This document shows positions 12,018-26,241 of a stretch of 64,000 bases of DNA, in pieces (the stretch's first letter is position 1; each line of letters opens with the position of its first letter). Made by a program: the position numbers and the translations under genes. Source of the DNA: Epichloe hybrida (taxonomy: Eukaryota > Ascomycota > Sordariomycetes > Hypocreales > Clavicipitaceae); assembly GCA_019022495.1 (NCBI GenBank), contig JAFEKR010000003.1, positions 806,001 to 870,000 of the forward strand, read 5' to 3'. The notes beneath the pieces are model-generated. The model had not been told where the DNA came from. It saw only the letters and a list, made by a program, of their open reading frames with translations, and searched no databases.

Positions 12018-14670
12018 CCTAATACTAAGTTTATAGTAAGCATATACTTATAAAGCTTTATTAAGATATAGTATAAGGTACTTATATATAAAGGTAATAC
12101 TTATAAGAATTTATAAGTATACTTAGTAAACTTAAATATCTTATTTAAGCTAGACCTAAGAACCTTTTAGGATAATAAAACTAAGGTAATATATACTAGT
12201 AGCTACTTAGCTAATAATATAAAGTAATAGTAAATATATTATATAATAGTAAATAAGTTAGTTAACTACTTAGCTTATACTTAGGATAGATTTATATCCT
12301 AGCTAAACACTAAAGTAATAGATAAAGATATAAGGTACTTAGAAGCTACTAGGATACTACTAAATCTAAGGTAAAAAAGTAATTAGTCTTTTTAATTATT
12401 CTTAAGACTTTAAATAAAGGTAAAAGCTAAATTACCTAACTAAATTCCTATATATTTAAGAATAGTAATTTTCCTAAATAGCTTAAATAATACTATAAGG
12501 AAGTATATAGTTAGCTAAGAGTTTCTAATATCTTAGAGCTACTTATAAGGCTAAGGTAAAAAGGCTAAAGTAATAATAATATCTATATTAAATAATTATA
12601 ATAGAAGCTATAATAATAAAGAAAGTAGTAAAAAGAGATAATACTTTACCTCCCTTATAAAGAACTTATAGTAAAACTTATAGTAACTAAGTATAAGTTA
12701 AAAATATTTTAAGTACTATAAATATAGTAACCTTAGATATAGTATAAATAGATATAATATAGTAAACTACTTAATTTATAAAAGTAATAAATATATTACT
12801 AAGAAGTATAAAGATAGTAGTAATAAAACCTTAAACTTAAATAAGATTCTAATTAATTTAGCTTAGGCCTAAAATAATAGTCTTACTATAGAAAAACTTA
12901 TAGATAAAAGAATAAGAATATAAGTATTCTTATAGTAAGATAACTATTAGTTAGTAATACTAGTACTATTTAATATAAGTATAAAGTATTTAATAATTCA
13001 CCTTAAATTATTATTAAAATAAGATTAAAAAAATATAAAGAAAGTAAAAATAATACTAGAAAGTATAAGTAAGAATAAGATTCTATACTAAGGAATCTTA
13101 TATAAACTTATTAAGGTAAAAGATAGTATAAGCTATATAAAGGTTTACTAAGTTAGTTATTATATTACTAATATAAGGGAGGGTATACTCCTAGGGATAA
13201 ACTAGACTTTAAAATATAAACTTATAGTAATAGACTAGAAGTAAGGTTTCTAAAGATTTCTAATAACTAAGAATTATATTACTTTTACTATAAGTAAGTA
13301 ATAATTATATAAGGTAGTAAAGTAATTTTCTATTATACTATTACTAGTATTACTAAAGATTAAGGTAGTTAACCTAAAGGTAAAAGAAAGGGATACTAAT
13401 AAAAAATTATTAATAAATAATATAGTAAGTAATAACCTAAGTTATAGTATAATTATAATAATAGTAGTAAAATATACTTATATATTAAGGAAAAAAAAAC
13501 TAAGAAATATAATAGTACTTTAGGTAATATATTATAAAGAGTTAGTAGTATTTATATGAAAGATAAATAATAATATACCTTAGTAGTAAATCCTAGAAGA
13601 GTATATAAAATTTATAAATATATTTTTAAAGGAGCTAGTAAGTAAGCTCCTAGAATTAGGTAGCTATACTTATATAATTAAGTTAGAAAAGGGGAAATAA
13701 CTACCTTAAGGACTTATATATAACCTAGCTAAAAAAAAGCTAGAGGTGCTTAGGGAGTACCTAGTAAGTATATAGGAAAAAGGGTAAATTAGAAGATTAA
13801 TAAGCCTAGCTAAAGCCCTAATTTTATTTATTCTAAAGAAAATAAGGAAATTAAGACTTTATATAGATTATAAGGGCCTTAATAGAATTACTATTAAAAA
13901 TAAGGCCCCTTTACTACTAATCTCTAAAATCCTTAATTAATTAGTAAGTGTAAAGGTTTTTATATTACTAAATCTTTAAGAGATATACTACTAGCTATAT
14001 ATTTATAAGGGTAATAAATAAAAGATAGTATTTTATTACTACTATAGCTACTTTAAATATCTAGTAATACTATTTAAGCTAGTTAATACACTAGCTACTT
14101 TTTAAGAATATATTAATAATACTCTTAAAGGGCTTATAAATAAATTTTATATTATTTACCTTAATAATATCCTAATATATAGTAGTAACCCTATAAGATA
14201 TATAAAGTATATTAAGAGGGTGTTAAAGTAACTTTAGGATATAGACTTTTATATTAACCTTAAAAAGTACTAATTTTCTATTATATAAGCAAAATTCCTA
14301 GGTTTTATTATATCTAAAAAGGGCATTAAGATAGAACTATTATAGGTTAAAGCTATTATAACCTAGCTAATACCTTATAGTATATTTAATATTTAATTAT
14401 TTCTTAGGTTTATAAGGTTTTACTAATACTTTATAAAATAGTATAGTAAGGTAGTAATCTTACTAATAAACTATTTAAAAGGTATTTAGCTAGTAAAGTT
14501 TAAGCTAAAGCTTAGTAAGCTTATAGTATTTAGAGAATACTAAAAGAAGTTCTAGGAGGTACTAATCTTAGTATACTTTAACTTACTTTATTTACTAAGA
14601 GTAAAGATAAATATATTTAGTTATATAATTAAAGCTATACTTATAATATTAGTACTAGGTAACTAGTACT
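12018..14670 (+). pseudogene. G3 (Ty3/gypsy) gag-PR-RT, first segment
   Basis: + strand gypsy polyprotein. The early part aligns with the same sequence in G3' (minus, 57006-59394). RT landmarks: YTYIIKLEKGK--P-GLIYN near 13665, LRLYIDYKGLNRI near 13850, and the palm block YLNNILIYSS at about 14156-14180, where YLDDIL is expected (both Asp lost at 14163-14168). The FLRFIRFYQYFI block follows near 14400. The frame stops inside RNase H at GTACT (14666-14670) and resumes, in frame, after 26794. The family copies RNA to DNA in cytoplasmic particles for integration. Confidence 0.85.
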
Positions 14671-15214
14671 TTGTCAAGCGGAAAACAACACCCCAAAAGA
14701 CACGATGCTAGCCCACGATCGCAAGTAGCTCTGGAGCCTACACACAACAGAGGGGTTGATTAACTTGACGATATTGATCACAACAACGGCTAGGACTATC
14801 TTATTATACAGAGATATCCTAGATTAAATGGTCTGTTAGATTAGAAATAGCGTTTTAATTAGAGAAGGGGGGGGGGGATTCTTCTTAATACATATTTCAT
14901 AATATTAGATCTAATATTAGCCAAAGCGAGAGTTAATATTAGCTAAGCTATTAGTATTAGCTAAAGCAAAAGGGTAGGGTAAAAGTAAGAATTCAGTTAT
15001 GCGTAGTGGCTCTTATAGAATCTAGCTATATATAGTCCCTTTATAGATTAATTAATTCTCTTACTAAGATAACTAATATTATTATCCCCTTGTTATGATA
15101 TCCCTATCCTTAAGCCCTAGCACTTATTATTATGATTGCGTTTTTAGGCGCGTATCTTAAGGCACATAACACCTCCCTAGGTATGCACTAGTTACCCCTA
15201 ACTAGTTATACACA
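14671..15214 (-). repeat. Left LTR of the G4 composite (variant b)
   Basis: In + orientation it starts TTGTCAAGCGGAAAACAACA and ends TTATACACA. It carries ATTAGC-AAGC motifs near 14915-14975, in the same relative place as the CAGCYGAAGC triple of the right LTR, and a run of about ten G near 14868. Length agrees with the right LTR (548 bp), but most of the sequence does not. Confidence 0.55.
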
Positions 15215-18200
15215 CTGAAACCCAAAAGCACCTTATAAGTGTTGTTAGTAACTAATCTTGTGTGAAAAGGGTGGAGGAACTATTTAATCTATTATATATA
15301 GGCCTAGGCTAATTAATCTTATGTAGCTAAATCCTATATAGTAGGAAAAAGGATTATTAAGGTAAGTAAAAGAGATAATAGAAAGGATAGAAAGGTAAAA
15401 GAAAAGGTAAAGATATAAGGAAGAAAGGAAAGAAAAAAAAAAAAAAGAGAAAATCATATAAAGTAAAAAGGGAAAAAGAGAAGGTAAATAAGACCTCCCT
15501 AACTAGAGACCTAAATTCCTTATTTCTTAAGAGAGCTTTAGTGTCTTTAGTATTCATAGGCATATGGTAGGTAATATTAGTAATAGGGTATGGATAGTAA
15601 AGCGCTTTATATCTTACTATACTACTCTCTTTTCTTGGGTTTTATGTTAATTAAATAATCCTTAGGCGCGCTTCTTCTCCTATTAGTAGGCTTTAATAAT
15701 CTTAGCCTATATTTTACGAGGGACTAGGCTAGGTAATACTACAGACGCGTATATAGATAATATTAGTAAATATATAATGATTTTTCTTTATACTACTCTT
15801 TATACCCTAAGGAAAGGAAGAAGATTAATTATTATAGCTTATCCTATATCTCTAAGTGGTTATTAAATTATCTTTTCTTCTGCTTACTTAGCTAAGGTTC
15901 TATAGCTATACACTTGCTCTTATCTAATAACTCCATAGATTTATAGCAACCTTAGCTAGTCTTCTATATCTAATTATAGTAGCTTACTTATTATTATTTA
16001 CTATTTTTAAAGAGCTTATTTAGTAGTGTTAGATATTTAATCTTATTTTCCTTATTAGAGTGCTTTAAGCTTTAAAGCTAAGAACACTAGCATTGCTTCT
16101 TATCTAATAACAAATAATAATACTAATAAAGATACTTATAATAAATAATAACTTCCCCTTTTACTTAATCTTAGCTCCTCTAGTTTAACTAGGGGTAAAA
16201 CTCCTCTAGTATCTTACTATATTTATCTTTCCTAATTATATAGTATTTCTTATATACTAATATTAAAGACTTCAGGGTTGCTAATAAAAACATAAGCTAT
16301 AGGTTACTAGAAATCCTAAACACGAAGCTTATCATGCTTTACCGTGTTAGTATACTATTTAATTAGATAACTCTTATTAGTAACTTAAAGCTTCTAAGGC
16401 ATAAGTGTAACGCTAATAGGGAGTCCTTTACTAACCATCTAGGTTATAAAATAAGGCATTAAGCATTTTGCTATGTGTTATATTAAGTGTTAGAGGTTAA
16501 AGTCCTTCTAGTATGACGATTCCCTTAGTAATTAATCTCCTATTCCGAGTTTATTCGCAGCTATATCTCGCAGAACTCTTATAGTTCTTTTAAGTGCTTT
16601 TATATAGCTATACTTTAGGTTTATTCAGTGCATTTTAATCTTCTAATAGCAGGTTAATTGCTTAGTAACTGACCTGACAGCGGATTATCTGGAGAAGGAA
16701 CCCTAGGTATACATACCCGCATTCCTAGTTTCCTTTCTACTCCATTGCTAGGACTACGATTGCTTCAAAATCAGAGGGGTAATTCATAAGCTACATAATT
16801 TACCCCTATCCGCATGCAAAGTTAGTAAACCAAGTTATTCGTCCCTTATCTATGCTATTAAAATAGTATAGATATTTTTATTTCCTATTAAACATAAAAG
16901 CAGTCTAATAGTTTATGAAGAAAGTGAATCCTATAATAAGGCATTAATTACTTATATGTAAGTGGAGGTTAATAGGGTTATAACTATAGCTATACTTAAT
17001 ATTAATAGGCTAATAAGTAGTATAGAGTCTTCTAGCTTTTAAACTAATTAATTATTACAATATATCTATATTAAAATCTTCTATCTTACTAACTTTAAAT
17101 ATTTAGGGTAGTACTACTACTATTGCTTTAAGCCCGCGCTCTATAATCCTCCCTATTACTATTAGCTTAAACTAGTTAAGCTAGTTTTTACTTAGAGTCT
17201 TATAAGCCTTTCTTAGGAATTTATAAATATCTATTAAATAACTACACTATTATATATTTATCTATCCTAGCCTAATTAGTATTACTAGGTTAAAATCGTT
17301 ACTATCCTAGTAAACTTTAAATCTTAGTAAAGGCTATAGCTAGTCTCTTTATAGATAAAATAGAGGTAGCTACTACTTATAGAGATTAACTAAATTAATT
17401 TCTATAGTGCCTTCCTTAATTCCTTTAAAGAAGGGGCTTTCTAATCTATATATTAAAATATAAATATAGTATATAGTAAGGCACTTACTATAAGGAAAGT
17501 AAGTAATAGTATTACTATTTACTTTAGTATAATCATCCTTATTTATAACAGACTCCCTATACTATTTTATTTTACTAGGTAAGATTAAAAGGTTCTAGGA
17601 TAGATAAAATAACTATTATAGTAGGAAAGGATATAGTAACTACCTATTAGATTTTTAAATTAGTATAGTTAGAAAGGATTTTAGGAATAAGGGTAATATA
17701 AGTAAAAACTTTAAAGGTTAAGAGAATATATACTTATGTAAGAAGTAAGTTAGATTAAGTAATTTCTATAGCCCTAATCCTATTCTTATAGTCTTTATTA
17801 ATTTTAAGAGCGGTTATTAGTAGCTATTACTAGTTACCTCCTCCTTTCTCTCTATTAGCTACTAGCATCTATTATAAGGCATCCGCCTATGGAGATTAAG
17901 TAGTTACTATAATTTAAACCTTACTATTGTAAATTACTTATAGGTAGCCTGCTTGCTTATTAGGTGCTAATACCTATTATATATAGTATCCTATAGTTTA
18001 AGGCTCTTCTAATCCTTTTTCTTTCCTTTTCTTTATGCTCCTTAACTTATTACTCTTTGTATTATTACCCTAATTAATTAATTATAGCTAAATCTCTTAA
18101 TAAAAACCATTAAAAACTTCCTAATATTACTACTATTATAAGGGTAAGTATCCTAGAAGTTAAGCTTTTAGTAATAAAGACTATAGACTAGTCTAACCAC

Positions 18201-19300
18201 ACTAAGTTCTTTCCTCTGTTTATTAGTAAAGACTATATAGGTGTTCTAAAGATTATTTAATCTTATATTTAGGCTAATACTAATAACTTTTATTTTATAG
18301 TATAAGTTCCTTTTTACCTTCTAGGTTTAGGGTAGGATTAATATTAGTAATAGTAGTGTTTCTCTATATATAAAGATTACCCTCTAACCTTCTAAAAATT
18401 CCCTAGAAGGGGCTCCTCCCTATTTAATTACTACTATAAAAAGAACTAAATTACTAAAGGATTTTATAAGAAGCTATACTAAAGTAAATAGTATCTTAGC
18501 CCTTACTATTAAAAATAAATATTATTACTTAGTCCTTATTCCTACTAAGATAGCTTATCCTAATAAGTACTTCTTATATACTTTTTTATAGTATCCTAAG
18601 TATTATTATGCTTTACTAGTATCTATATTTAGTAAATTAAATAGTATTTTCTATACTAACTACTTAAACTTATATATATAGTATATTACCTTCTTTAGTA
18701 AGCATATATACTTCCCCTTCTATAGCTATATCTTACTTTCTAGGGTTAGTAAAGGTATATATAGTAATTATATCTAGAATAGGTCTTGTATAGCTAGCTA
18801 TAAATAGCGCTTTACTTCTAGGTATTACCTTTAGTCTTCCTAAGAGAGATCTCTTATACCTTTCTTAGGAAAAGAGTAGTTTACTAAAGTAGCAGAGACC
18901 CTTCTACTTAATCTAAACACTATTAATTCTAATAACTCTCCTTACTTAGTAATAAATATACCTCCTCCCTTCCTAAATTATTTATAAATAATAAAGAAAA
19001 TCAGAGAAAATAAATTTAGTCTATAATATAGGATTTTAGGGAAATAAAAGAAAAGAGAAAAGGGGTAGGTAGTCCTATAGTTAATAGACTTATACCTTAA
19101 TTACTTAATCTCTAGTATTAGAATAAAACTTTACTTAGTTCCTAAAATAAAAACAAAGGAAAATAATGTTTAATCTTATACACTCCTTAGTGTATTAGAG
19201 AATATACTTTATATTCTTTCTCCTATTTTTCTATTAAGTAAGGTAACTATACCTTAATCCTATAATATAGGCTTCTTTAAGGTAAGAGCTTAACCTCTTC
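15215..19300. other. Unassigned G4 internal region (~4 kb)
   Basis: No domain recognised on either strand. 15361-15490 is a purine-rich tract. 15590-16860 is less RIP-damaged than its neighbours. On the minus strand 16200-16665 reads for more than 150 codons with almost only CAA/CAG-type stops (for example HIAKCLMPYFIT, VLRDIAANKLGIGD), so it may be a degraded accessory or gag-like frame. 16900-19300 is strongly AT-rich, and stop density there cannot separate coding from noise. It lies between the integrase end and the left LTR, an unusually long 3' region for a gypsy element. Confidence 0.4.
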
Positions 19301-22300
19301 CTTAAGATATAAACTTATCCCTCCTTTATTAACTATTTAATTAGATATGTTATGTTAAGCTACTAAAGGTATAATTATAGTGATTTCTTAATTATAGTTA
19401 TTAGTAGTCTCCTCCCTTACCTAGTGTTATTAAGGAGTATATAACTATGTATTTACTATTAAAGTCCACTAACCTTCTATATCTAGGATAAACTTTTTAA
19501 TATAGTCCCTTAAAATAGTTTTTATAAGGTAAACCCTATCTAGTGTTTTTAAATAATAGGCTCTAGAAATTAGCGCTTGCTTATAGATTTAGAAAGGTCT
19601 ATTCTATCTTATTACAAGTTTCTTTATAGTAGATATATTAATATTCCTTCTAATATTATATACTAGAATAAAATCCCCTAGTTTTAATTAATCCTTCCTA
19701 AGAGAGGTAGCTTAGTTCTTATTAGTTTAGTTTATAAGTTACTTCCTAAAGTTAAATACCTTTTTCCTTACTTTCCTAATATCCTTTACCTTCCTTTTAA
19801 GCATTTAGACTTAAGCTTTAAACAGGTCCTAACTAGTAGTAACTACTTCCTAGTTAATTAGCCTCTAGGTTAGAAACTTAACTTCTAATAGTAAGATTAG
19901 TTCCTATCTATAAATTAAATAGAAAGCGAATTTCCTATGTAATTCATAAATAGTAGTGCGGTCTATAAGAAAGGCTTTATTAAGGTACTTTACCTATTAG
20001 CTATTTAACCCTCCTAATTTTACTAAAGCAGACGTAAGGGACTAGTGTCTAGCTTTAATAAGAGAATTTACCTTTAGGTTATACCTAGATATTTAGATTC
20101 CTTTAATACTAATATCTATAAGTACTTCCTTAAGATTTCCTTACATCTTAGGACCTCCGTTGTAAACCACAAACTAAAAAAGTCTAAACCTACTAATTAA
20201 TAATAATAGGAATTTTCTAATTACTAGTACTATCGCATTCCTAACTAGGATAGCCTCCACCCACCCTATTAAGTTATACCTAGCTTCTAAGAGATACTTA
20301 TATCTATAATTAATTAGAAGGTACTAAGTATTAATATAAATCTTACTTATTAGGTTCCCTAGTGTAACTAGTATAGATAGTTCTTAAGGTTACTAAGGCG
20401 CAAACTTTTAACATATCTCACAATAGGTTAGTATCTCTTAAGTTATATTCTAGAGTCCCTTCCACTAGTACTACTATTTTATTACTTAGAAGACTACCTT
20501 AATGCCTTTATAACTAAGTTCTTTATAGATAGCTTTAACTATTACGCGTTACTACTTAGGAATATTAATAACTAATGCTAGTCCTTTTATAATTTCTATT
20601 AGTCTTTTCTATAGGTATTTATTTTCTAAGTAAAACTTCTTTACTTTATTATAAAGCTTCCTATAGTCCCTAGTACTAAGATTAATTAGTCTTTAAAGGG
20701 TAGATAAGAAATTAATTACCTATTATATCTCCTATAAATAGTCCTTCTTACTATTTTCTTTTATCTTAATACTATTAAGATATAGGTTAATAAAGTCTTT
20801 AATATCTCCTTTAACTTCTTAATCTAATTAATCTAATAGTCTAGGGCCTTTTCTAGATAAAGTATTAGTAATTCTATTCTTCTTACTAGGGATATGTTAC
20901 ACTAAAAAATTAAACAGTAGTATGTAGCTTATTTATTATGTAATAAGAGCTCTAGGTATATTATTAATAGCTCTATTAAGCTAGTGCACTAGGACTTATA
21001 AATCTATTTCTAATGTAAAGGGAACTCTATAGAGGTAGATTTATAGTTTTCTTAACGTATAAATAACTACTTAGTATTCTCTTTTAGTAGCATTATACTT
21101 AGCCTTAGTAATAGTCTAGACACCGCTCTTATATTAAATAGAATAGCGTTTATTATTAATGATTTATAGTAATACTACTCCCTATCCTAGTAAGCTTATA
21201 TTTACTATAAGGATAATTTCCCTAAAGCCTAGTCTAAGATTAAGTAAAACAAGAACTAGGGCTATAGTTATTACCTTCTTTAAAATATCTATAGCTTCTT
21301 ATTACTCTAGTCCCCATTCCTACTCTATTATCTTCCGTAGTAAAATCACTAGTAGTCTTGCTTTCTATATATAGTATTTAACCTAAATATAGTAGACTCC
21401 TATTAATCTAATAAAAGATTATACTTCTAATAGATTATAGCAAACTTTCTAGTCTAGAATCTTTATAATCTTCACCTTAGTTAGTTTTTATTTATTTATT
21501 CCATATATAAATCCTATAATTTTAGCTAACTTCTAGCAGAATTTTAACTTAGCTACTAAAGCTATGTAACTAGAGAGTTTAATATTAACCAAAACTTTAT
21601 TAATATTAATCAAATACTCTATTATATATTTATGTACTCTAGGTATAATTACTTCTTTATTATATATTATAGTTAGCCCCTTAATAGTAATATTATCTAG
21701 AAAGGGTACGTAAATCTTAGGGATTAAGTTAAATAGGATTTGGCTAATAATCCTAATCAATTAGGCTACTAAGTTAGTAGCTCCCTATAGTAAGCAGTAA
21801 AGTTATAAAAGGCTAATCATAGTAGAAATCATAGTTATATCTCTACTTCTCTCTGCTAATTCTACTTAATTATATCCTAATAAGAGATTAATAATAGATA
21901 AGATCTTATATATTATAAAGCTCTCGCTAAATACCTCCGCTCCTTAAGGGATTAGCATGTTATATATTGTAACTTTATTATACTTAGTAGCTAATAGAAT
22001 TAGGCAAATCCCTCTATCTTTCTTTATAATAAGAAAGTAGGGGTTCCTATAAGAACCATAGCTTTCTTCTAGATACCTATACTTTAACTTCTTCTTTAAT
22101 AAATTAACTAGTTTCCCTTATAACCTAAGAGGTATTAGGATAGAACTAGCTTACTATACCTTATACTTAATAACCTTAATAACTTATAGTAATGCTACTA
22201 GCAGGTTAACCTTTCTATACTTAAATAAGTCCCACGCTAGCACTACTTCTTAGTTACAAAGGATTTCCTTAAAAATATTAACTTCTTCTTATATTAAATA

Positions 22301-25300
22301 TTCTCACACCCCCTTAACTATCTAATCTAGCTATTCCTAGGTTATTCTAAAACCTTACGGGTTCTTACTAAATCTCCTAGTAATATACTTATTATATTTC
22401 CTAGATATATTTAAACATAATTTTACTTCTTCTTATTTCTTTATCTTCTATTTAGGGTCTCCTTCTAGGGTTAACCCGTTAGAAGGCACATTATCACGTG
22501 GATAAATCTTATTAGCTTTGTGTTTATATATTATGTTTATTATAAGATTAGGTAGTTTTAGCTGCCTTAGGGGTTAGAAGTCCTCCATAACCGCTTTAAG
22601 TTATTAGTTATAGTTTACTATTACATCCTTAATAACTTCTTAGAAGATATTAGTCCCTTCTCTAGTTATAATAGGGATTAGTACTTTATTATTACTTATT
22701 TCTACTTCTAACCCTTTATAAACTATTTAATCTTTCTCTTCCTTTACTTTAGGATAGCTAAATATAATAATATTAATAGTAAGTTACTAGGCTAGTTACG
22801 TGTTAGTATATTACTATTAGATGCTTCCTATAACTCTTAAGATAATAATAATATCTCTAAAGTAGTACTAGACAAAGAGTTTACCACTTCTTAAATAGTT
22901 AAACTATATTTATAATAGCCTAAAAAATAGCATTCCTAGAATTAGGCTTACGTTAATAGAGTCTAGGCTAATGTAAAAGTTAGTAAGTATCTAGACATTT
23001 CCTAGATATAGCTTTATCTAAACCTCCCTAATTATCTTAATCTTATATAAGGAGAATAAAGTGGTGTTTATTACATCTATAGGATAGATTTTTAGACCTA
23101 AGCATCTAGCTATGCTTTTAGTAATTACATTTCCTTATAAGCCTATATTAATAAGCCCTAGGAGAAGCTCTCCTTCTAGGTTATCTAAACAAACTTACAA
23201 GTATAGTAAATCCTATAACTAGTTAACTATAGCTTATAGTTCTATAATTATATTAAGTATAAAGTTTGCTTTAGGTGAATTAATTAAATTCTATTAAGGT
23301 CTATCCTATTACACTTAAGTTCTAAGCCTCTCCTAGATCCTTTCCTATAAGGTAGTGTTAATTTCTAGTAAGGGCATTAGGGTAGTCTTTAGCGGATTTA
23401 CCTTAGCCTTTACTTTGTTTCTCTTATTCTCTTTAAGAGCATCCTTTATTATCTAGATGAAAAAATTAATCTAGTTCTCTAGATTAATTAGTCTTAAAGT
23501 TATTTTAACCCTAAACATTCTTAAAGGAGGCATAGGCCCTAGTGTATTCCTATTATAATAATAAATATCTTTAACGCCTTTTACCCATAGGAGACACTTA
23601 TTACTAACTACTTTTACTAGCGTTAGTATAATATAGTAGATATCTTAAAAGGGTACTCTAAGCTTCTTCTAGAAGACCTTATTATATAGTTAATCTAAAA
23701 TCCTTTACCTAACCTTACCTAGTGAATCTTTCTTTCCCTTATTTAAGGTATTATTACCTTATCCGGATTATTCATAGCCTTAATGATCTTATTTATCTTC
23801 TTTTATAATATCTTTAACTTATAGGCGCTTTGCTACTTATTCCCTAATAGCTATAATCTTTCTATTATAGTTGTTTACCTCCTTTTCTTCTATATATAAC
23901 TTCTTAAACGTAATTACTAAGACTATACCTAAGGGCTCCCTTTATAAGATTAATATTACCTAGACCTCCCTTTCTAGGCGGTATTTAGTAGGGTTAAACT
24001 AGCTTTCTATTTAATTAAATATTTCTTGTTTATCTAATAATATATCCTAGCTTTTACCTCTATAAGGACTATGTTCCTTAATCCTAGGGATTATATAAGT
24101 AATCTTACTATCTAGGAAGTATTTAACCTAAAACATAGCTAGCTTACGCGCATAGCTACTAATCTAAAGGAACTTTAAAAGTAGGATAGGTAGTATAATT
24201 TATTATCTTATATTATCCCTAATTACTAAAATACGGACAGCTAGGTTATAGATAGTAAACTTTAATATCTTATTAAATCCTAGCGTGTTGCACTTTATAG
24301 CCAAATAGGAATTACTATTATAGTAATAATAGTAGTTTATCTAGTAGCCTTGTCTAGCTATTAAATTAATTTAAAAATGCGTTTATTATCTTAATTAAAT
24401 AGTCTAATGCTATTTAGCTAGTAATTCTATTACTAGTATCACAGGTTATTATTATACTTTCTTTTAAGCTACTTTATAATATTAATTTCCTTTCCTACTT
24501 AGGCTATAACTATGATTTTTAACTTAGCTAACTGCTTTATTAAATTATTTATTTAATCTTAGTATTTAGCTATCTTTAGTCCTTTATCCTTTGTTACCTT
24601 ATTATTAAAGGTGACATTCTTCTTATCATATCTAGAAGACTTAGCCTACGCTAGGTGGTTCCCTTAGTTAGTCTAGTAATTACTAAGTGTAAGTAAATCA
24701 AATAGTCTCTAGCTCCTTAGGTTTAACTTTATATTATCTAATAAGTACCCTCCTAGGTTAGAGATTTTAGGGTCCCTATATCTAAGCTCTAATTATAGAT
24801 AAACATATATATTAAGTTCTATCTAGAGTAGTTTATACTTTATAACTAGAATTTCTTTATAAGTAAACCCCTTTTAATCCATAAAGCTTAAGATTAAATG
24901 CTCTAGGAGGGCCTTATAAATATAGTTAGACTATATTATAGTAGTTCTCTATCCTATAAGGTTTATATTTAATATTAAAGCTTAATACTTCTATAGCTAG
25001 TAATAGGTTTCCTTAATAGACTTTAGTTATATTAGGTTAAGGTCTTTAAGTTATCCTTAAGCGCTTTCTATTTAATCCTAGCTTATAGTATTAAACCAAA
25101 GGAGTATTTTATTCTTTAACTCTTCCTAAGTGCGTAATACTATTAGCATCTTAACTACCTATTAGACCTAGGGGTTAATATTATATTTAAGCATTTTTTA
25201 CTAATCCTTTTTAGGGATGCACATTACCTTTATCTTAGCTTTAAAATCCTTAATAAAATCTGCTATATTTTCCCTTATAAATTACTAAACATTATACCTA

Positions 25301-25950
25301 TTCTACATTATAATAAGGGAAGTCTAGCGAGCTATTATTTCTCTAAGGATTTTTATAAAAGATTTAGTATTAAGCTTATTAAGAGGTCCTAAAGATTTTC
25401 CTTTATTATTAGGGTCCTTCCCTAATTAATTATTAGAGCCTAAACAAGTTAGCATAGAAACCATTTTAAGATTAGATGGTTCCTTGCTAGTAATAGGGGG
25501 TTCTAGCATTAATAGATCCTAAGTATCCTTTAGATAGCTTAGCTACTTAATTAATCCTACTTTGCTTAGCTAGCGGGAATGTAAAGAAAAATAATTAGAT
25601 ATAGAGTCTAGTAATAGTACTTCTAATTAATCTTATAAATAGATAAGTGCTTAAATAAAAACTTTAGTAATTAAAAGAATCTTTTAAAAGAAATCTTCTA
25701 GAGAGGTAATATTTATAGTTATAAATAGTCTATAAGCGAAAATTAGGAGTGTAATTATATAGCTCTTTATAATTAACTATAAGACCCTAATACATAGCTA
25801 AATAATTATAAAATTAGCTATAGGTTCTAAGATTAAATAGTTTATAATGCTAGATAGCGGTTCCTATTTCGTATTCTAATATTTAAAGGTTCTTAGCAAG
25901 GGGGTAATAGTTTAGCTAGTATTTATAATAGACTTTCCTAAGCTAGCTAG
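19300..25950 (-). pseudogene. G4 gypsy gag-pol (gag, RT, RNase H, integrase)
   Basis: Minus-strand order from right to left: gag-like sequence about 25900-24000, RT about 22100-21350, RNase H about 21150-20850, integrase about 20700-19350. An open piece at 21533-21760 carries the palm motif VPFLDNITIKG, so only the second Asp of the pair is changed. The integrase zinc-finger cysteines appear in ILTYCEICQKFAP near 20395-20440, and ITNTLSRKGP closes RNase H near 20870. The many stops are CAA/CAG/TGG-derived. Confidence 0.8.
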
Positions 25951-26211
25951 CCTCCCTTTTAACGCTTCTATAGAACATAGTCTCCTATCCTTAATCTAGC
26001 TTAGTTTTTCTAGATTAACTAGTCTAAAGCTAGTGCCTTAGCCCTTATATAGTCTAGGGCTAGGCTTCTAGTCTATATTGCGTTATAGGGAATAATAAAA
26101 TAAGGGGGTCTTTGTGTAAACGGTTTAGTATTAGCTGTGGGTTATAGCTAAAAAAGCATGCTTTTAATTAATCTTGGTCCGTAGTAGATCAAACAGAAAG
26201 CGGAAGTCCTA

Positions 26212-26235
26212 GGGGTTCGAGACCACGTTTCTCCA
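26212..26235 (-). other. Primer-binding site region of G4 with tRNA-like extension
   Basis: Seven bases inside the right LTR, the minus strand reads TGGAGAAACG and continues into the complement of GGTTCGAGACC (26214-26224), a match to the tRNA B-box/T-loop pattern. A PBS starting TGG pairs with a tRNA 3' CCA. Complementarity reaching into the T arm would be longer than the usual ~18 nt. The T-stem pairing is imperfect, so the tRNA identity is not settled. Confidence 0.45.
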
Positions 26236-26241
26236 CTATTT

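Noticed and set aside
11325..12036. Two + ORFs (11325-11582 and 11833-12036)
   Set aside because: The first lies in the copia LTR, the second is translated GTATT array of hAT-C.
15357..15563. Minus ORF with a Phe/Leu/Tyr-rich, membrane-like C-terminus
   Set aside because: It is the translation of a purine-rich tract (15361-15490); no homology pattern or start context.
18421..19340. Long + strand frame with few stops as a coding remnant
   Set aside because: Its stop frequency is about what strongly AT-rich sequence gives by chance, and no motif is recognisable; it overlaps the minus-strand integrase end.
21159..21374. + strand ORF over G4
   Set aside because: Antisense to the G4 RT/RNase H frame.
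26165..26236. tRNA gene suggested by GGTTCGAGACC
   Set aside because: No matching 5' acceptor strand, D arm or anticodon arm; T-stem pairing is poor; it lies exactly at the primer-binding position of G4.
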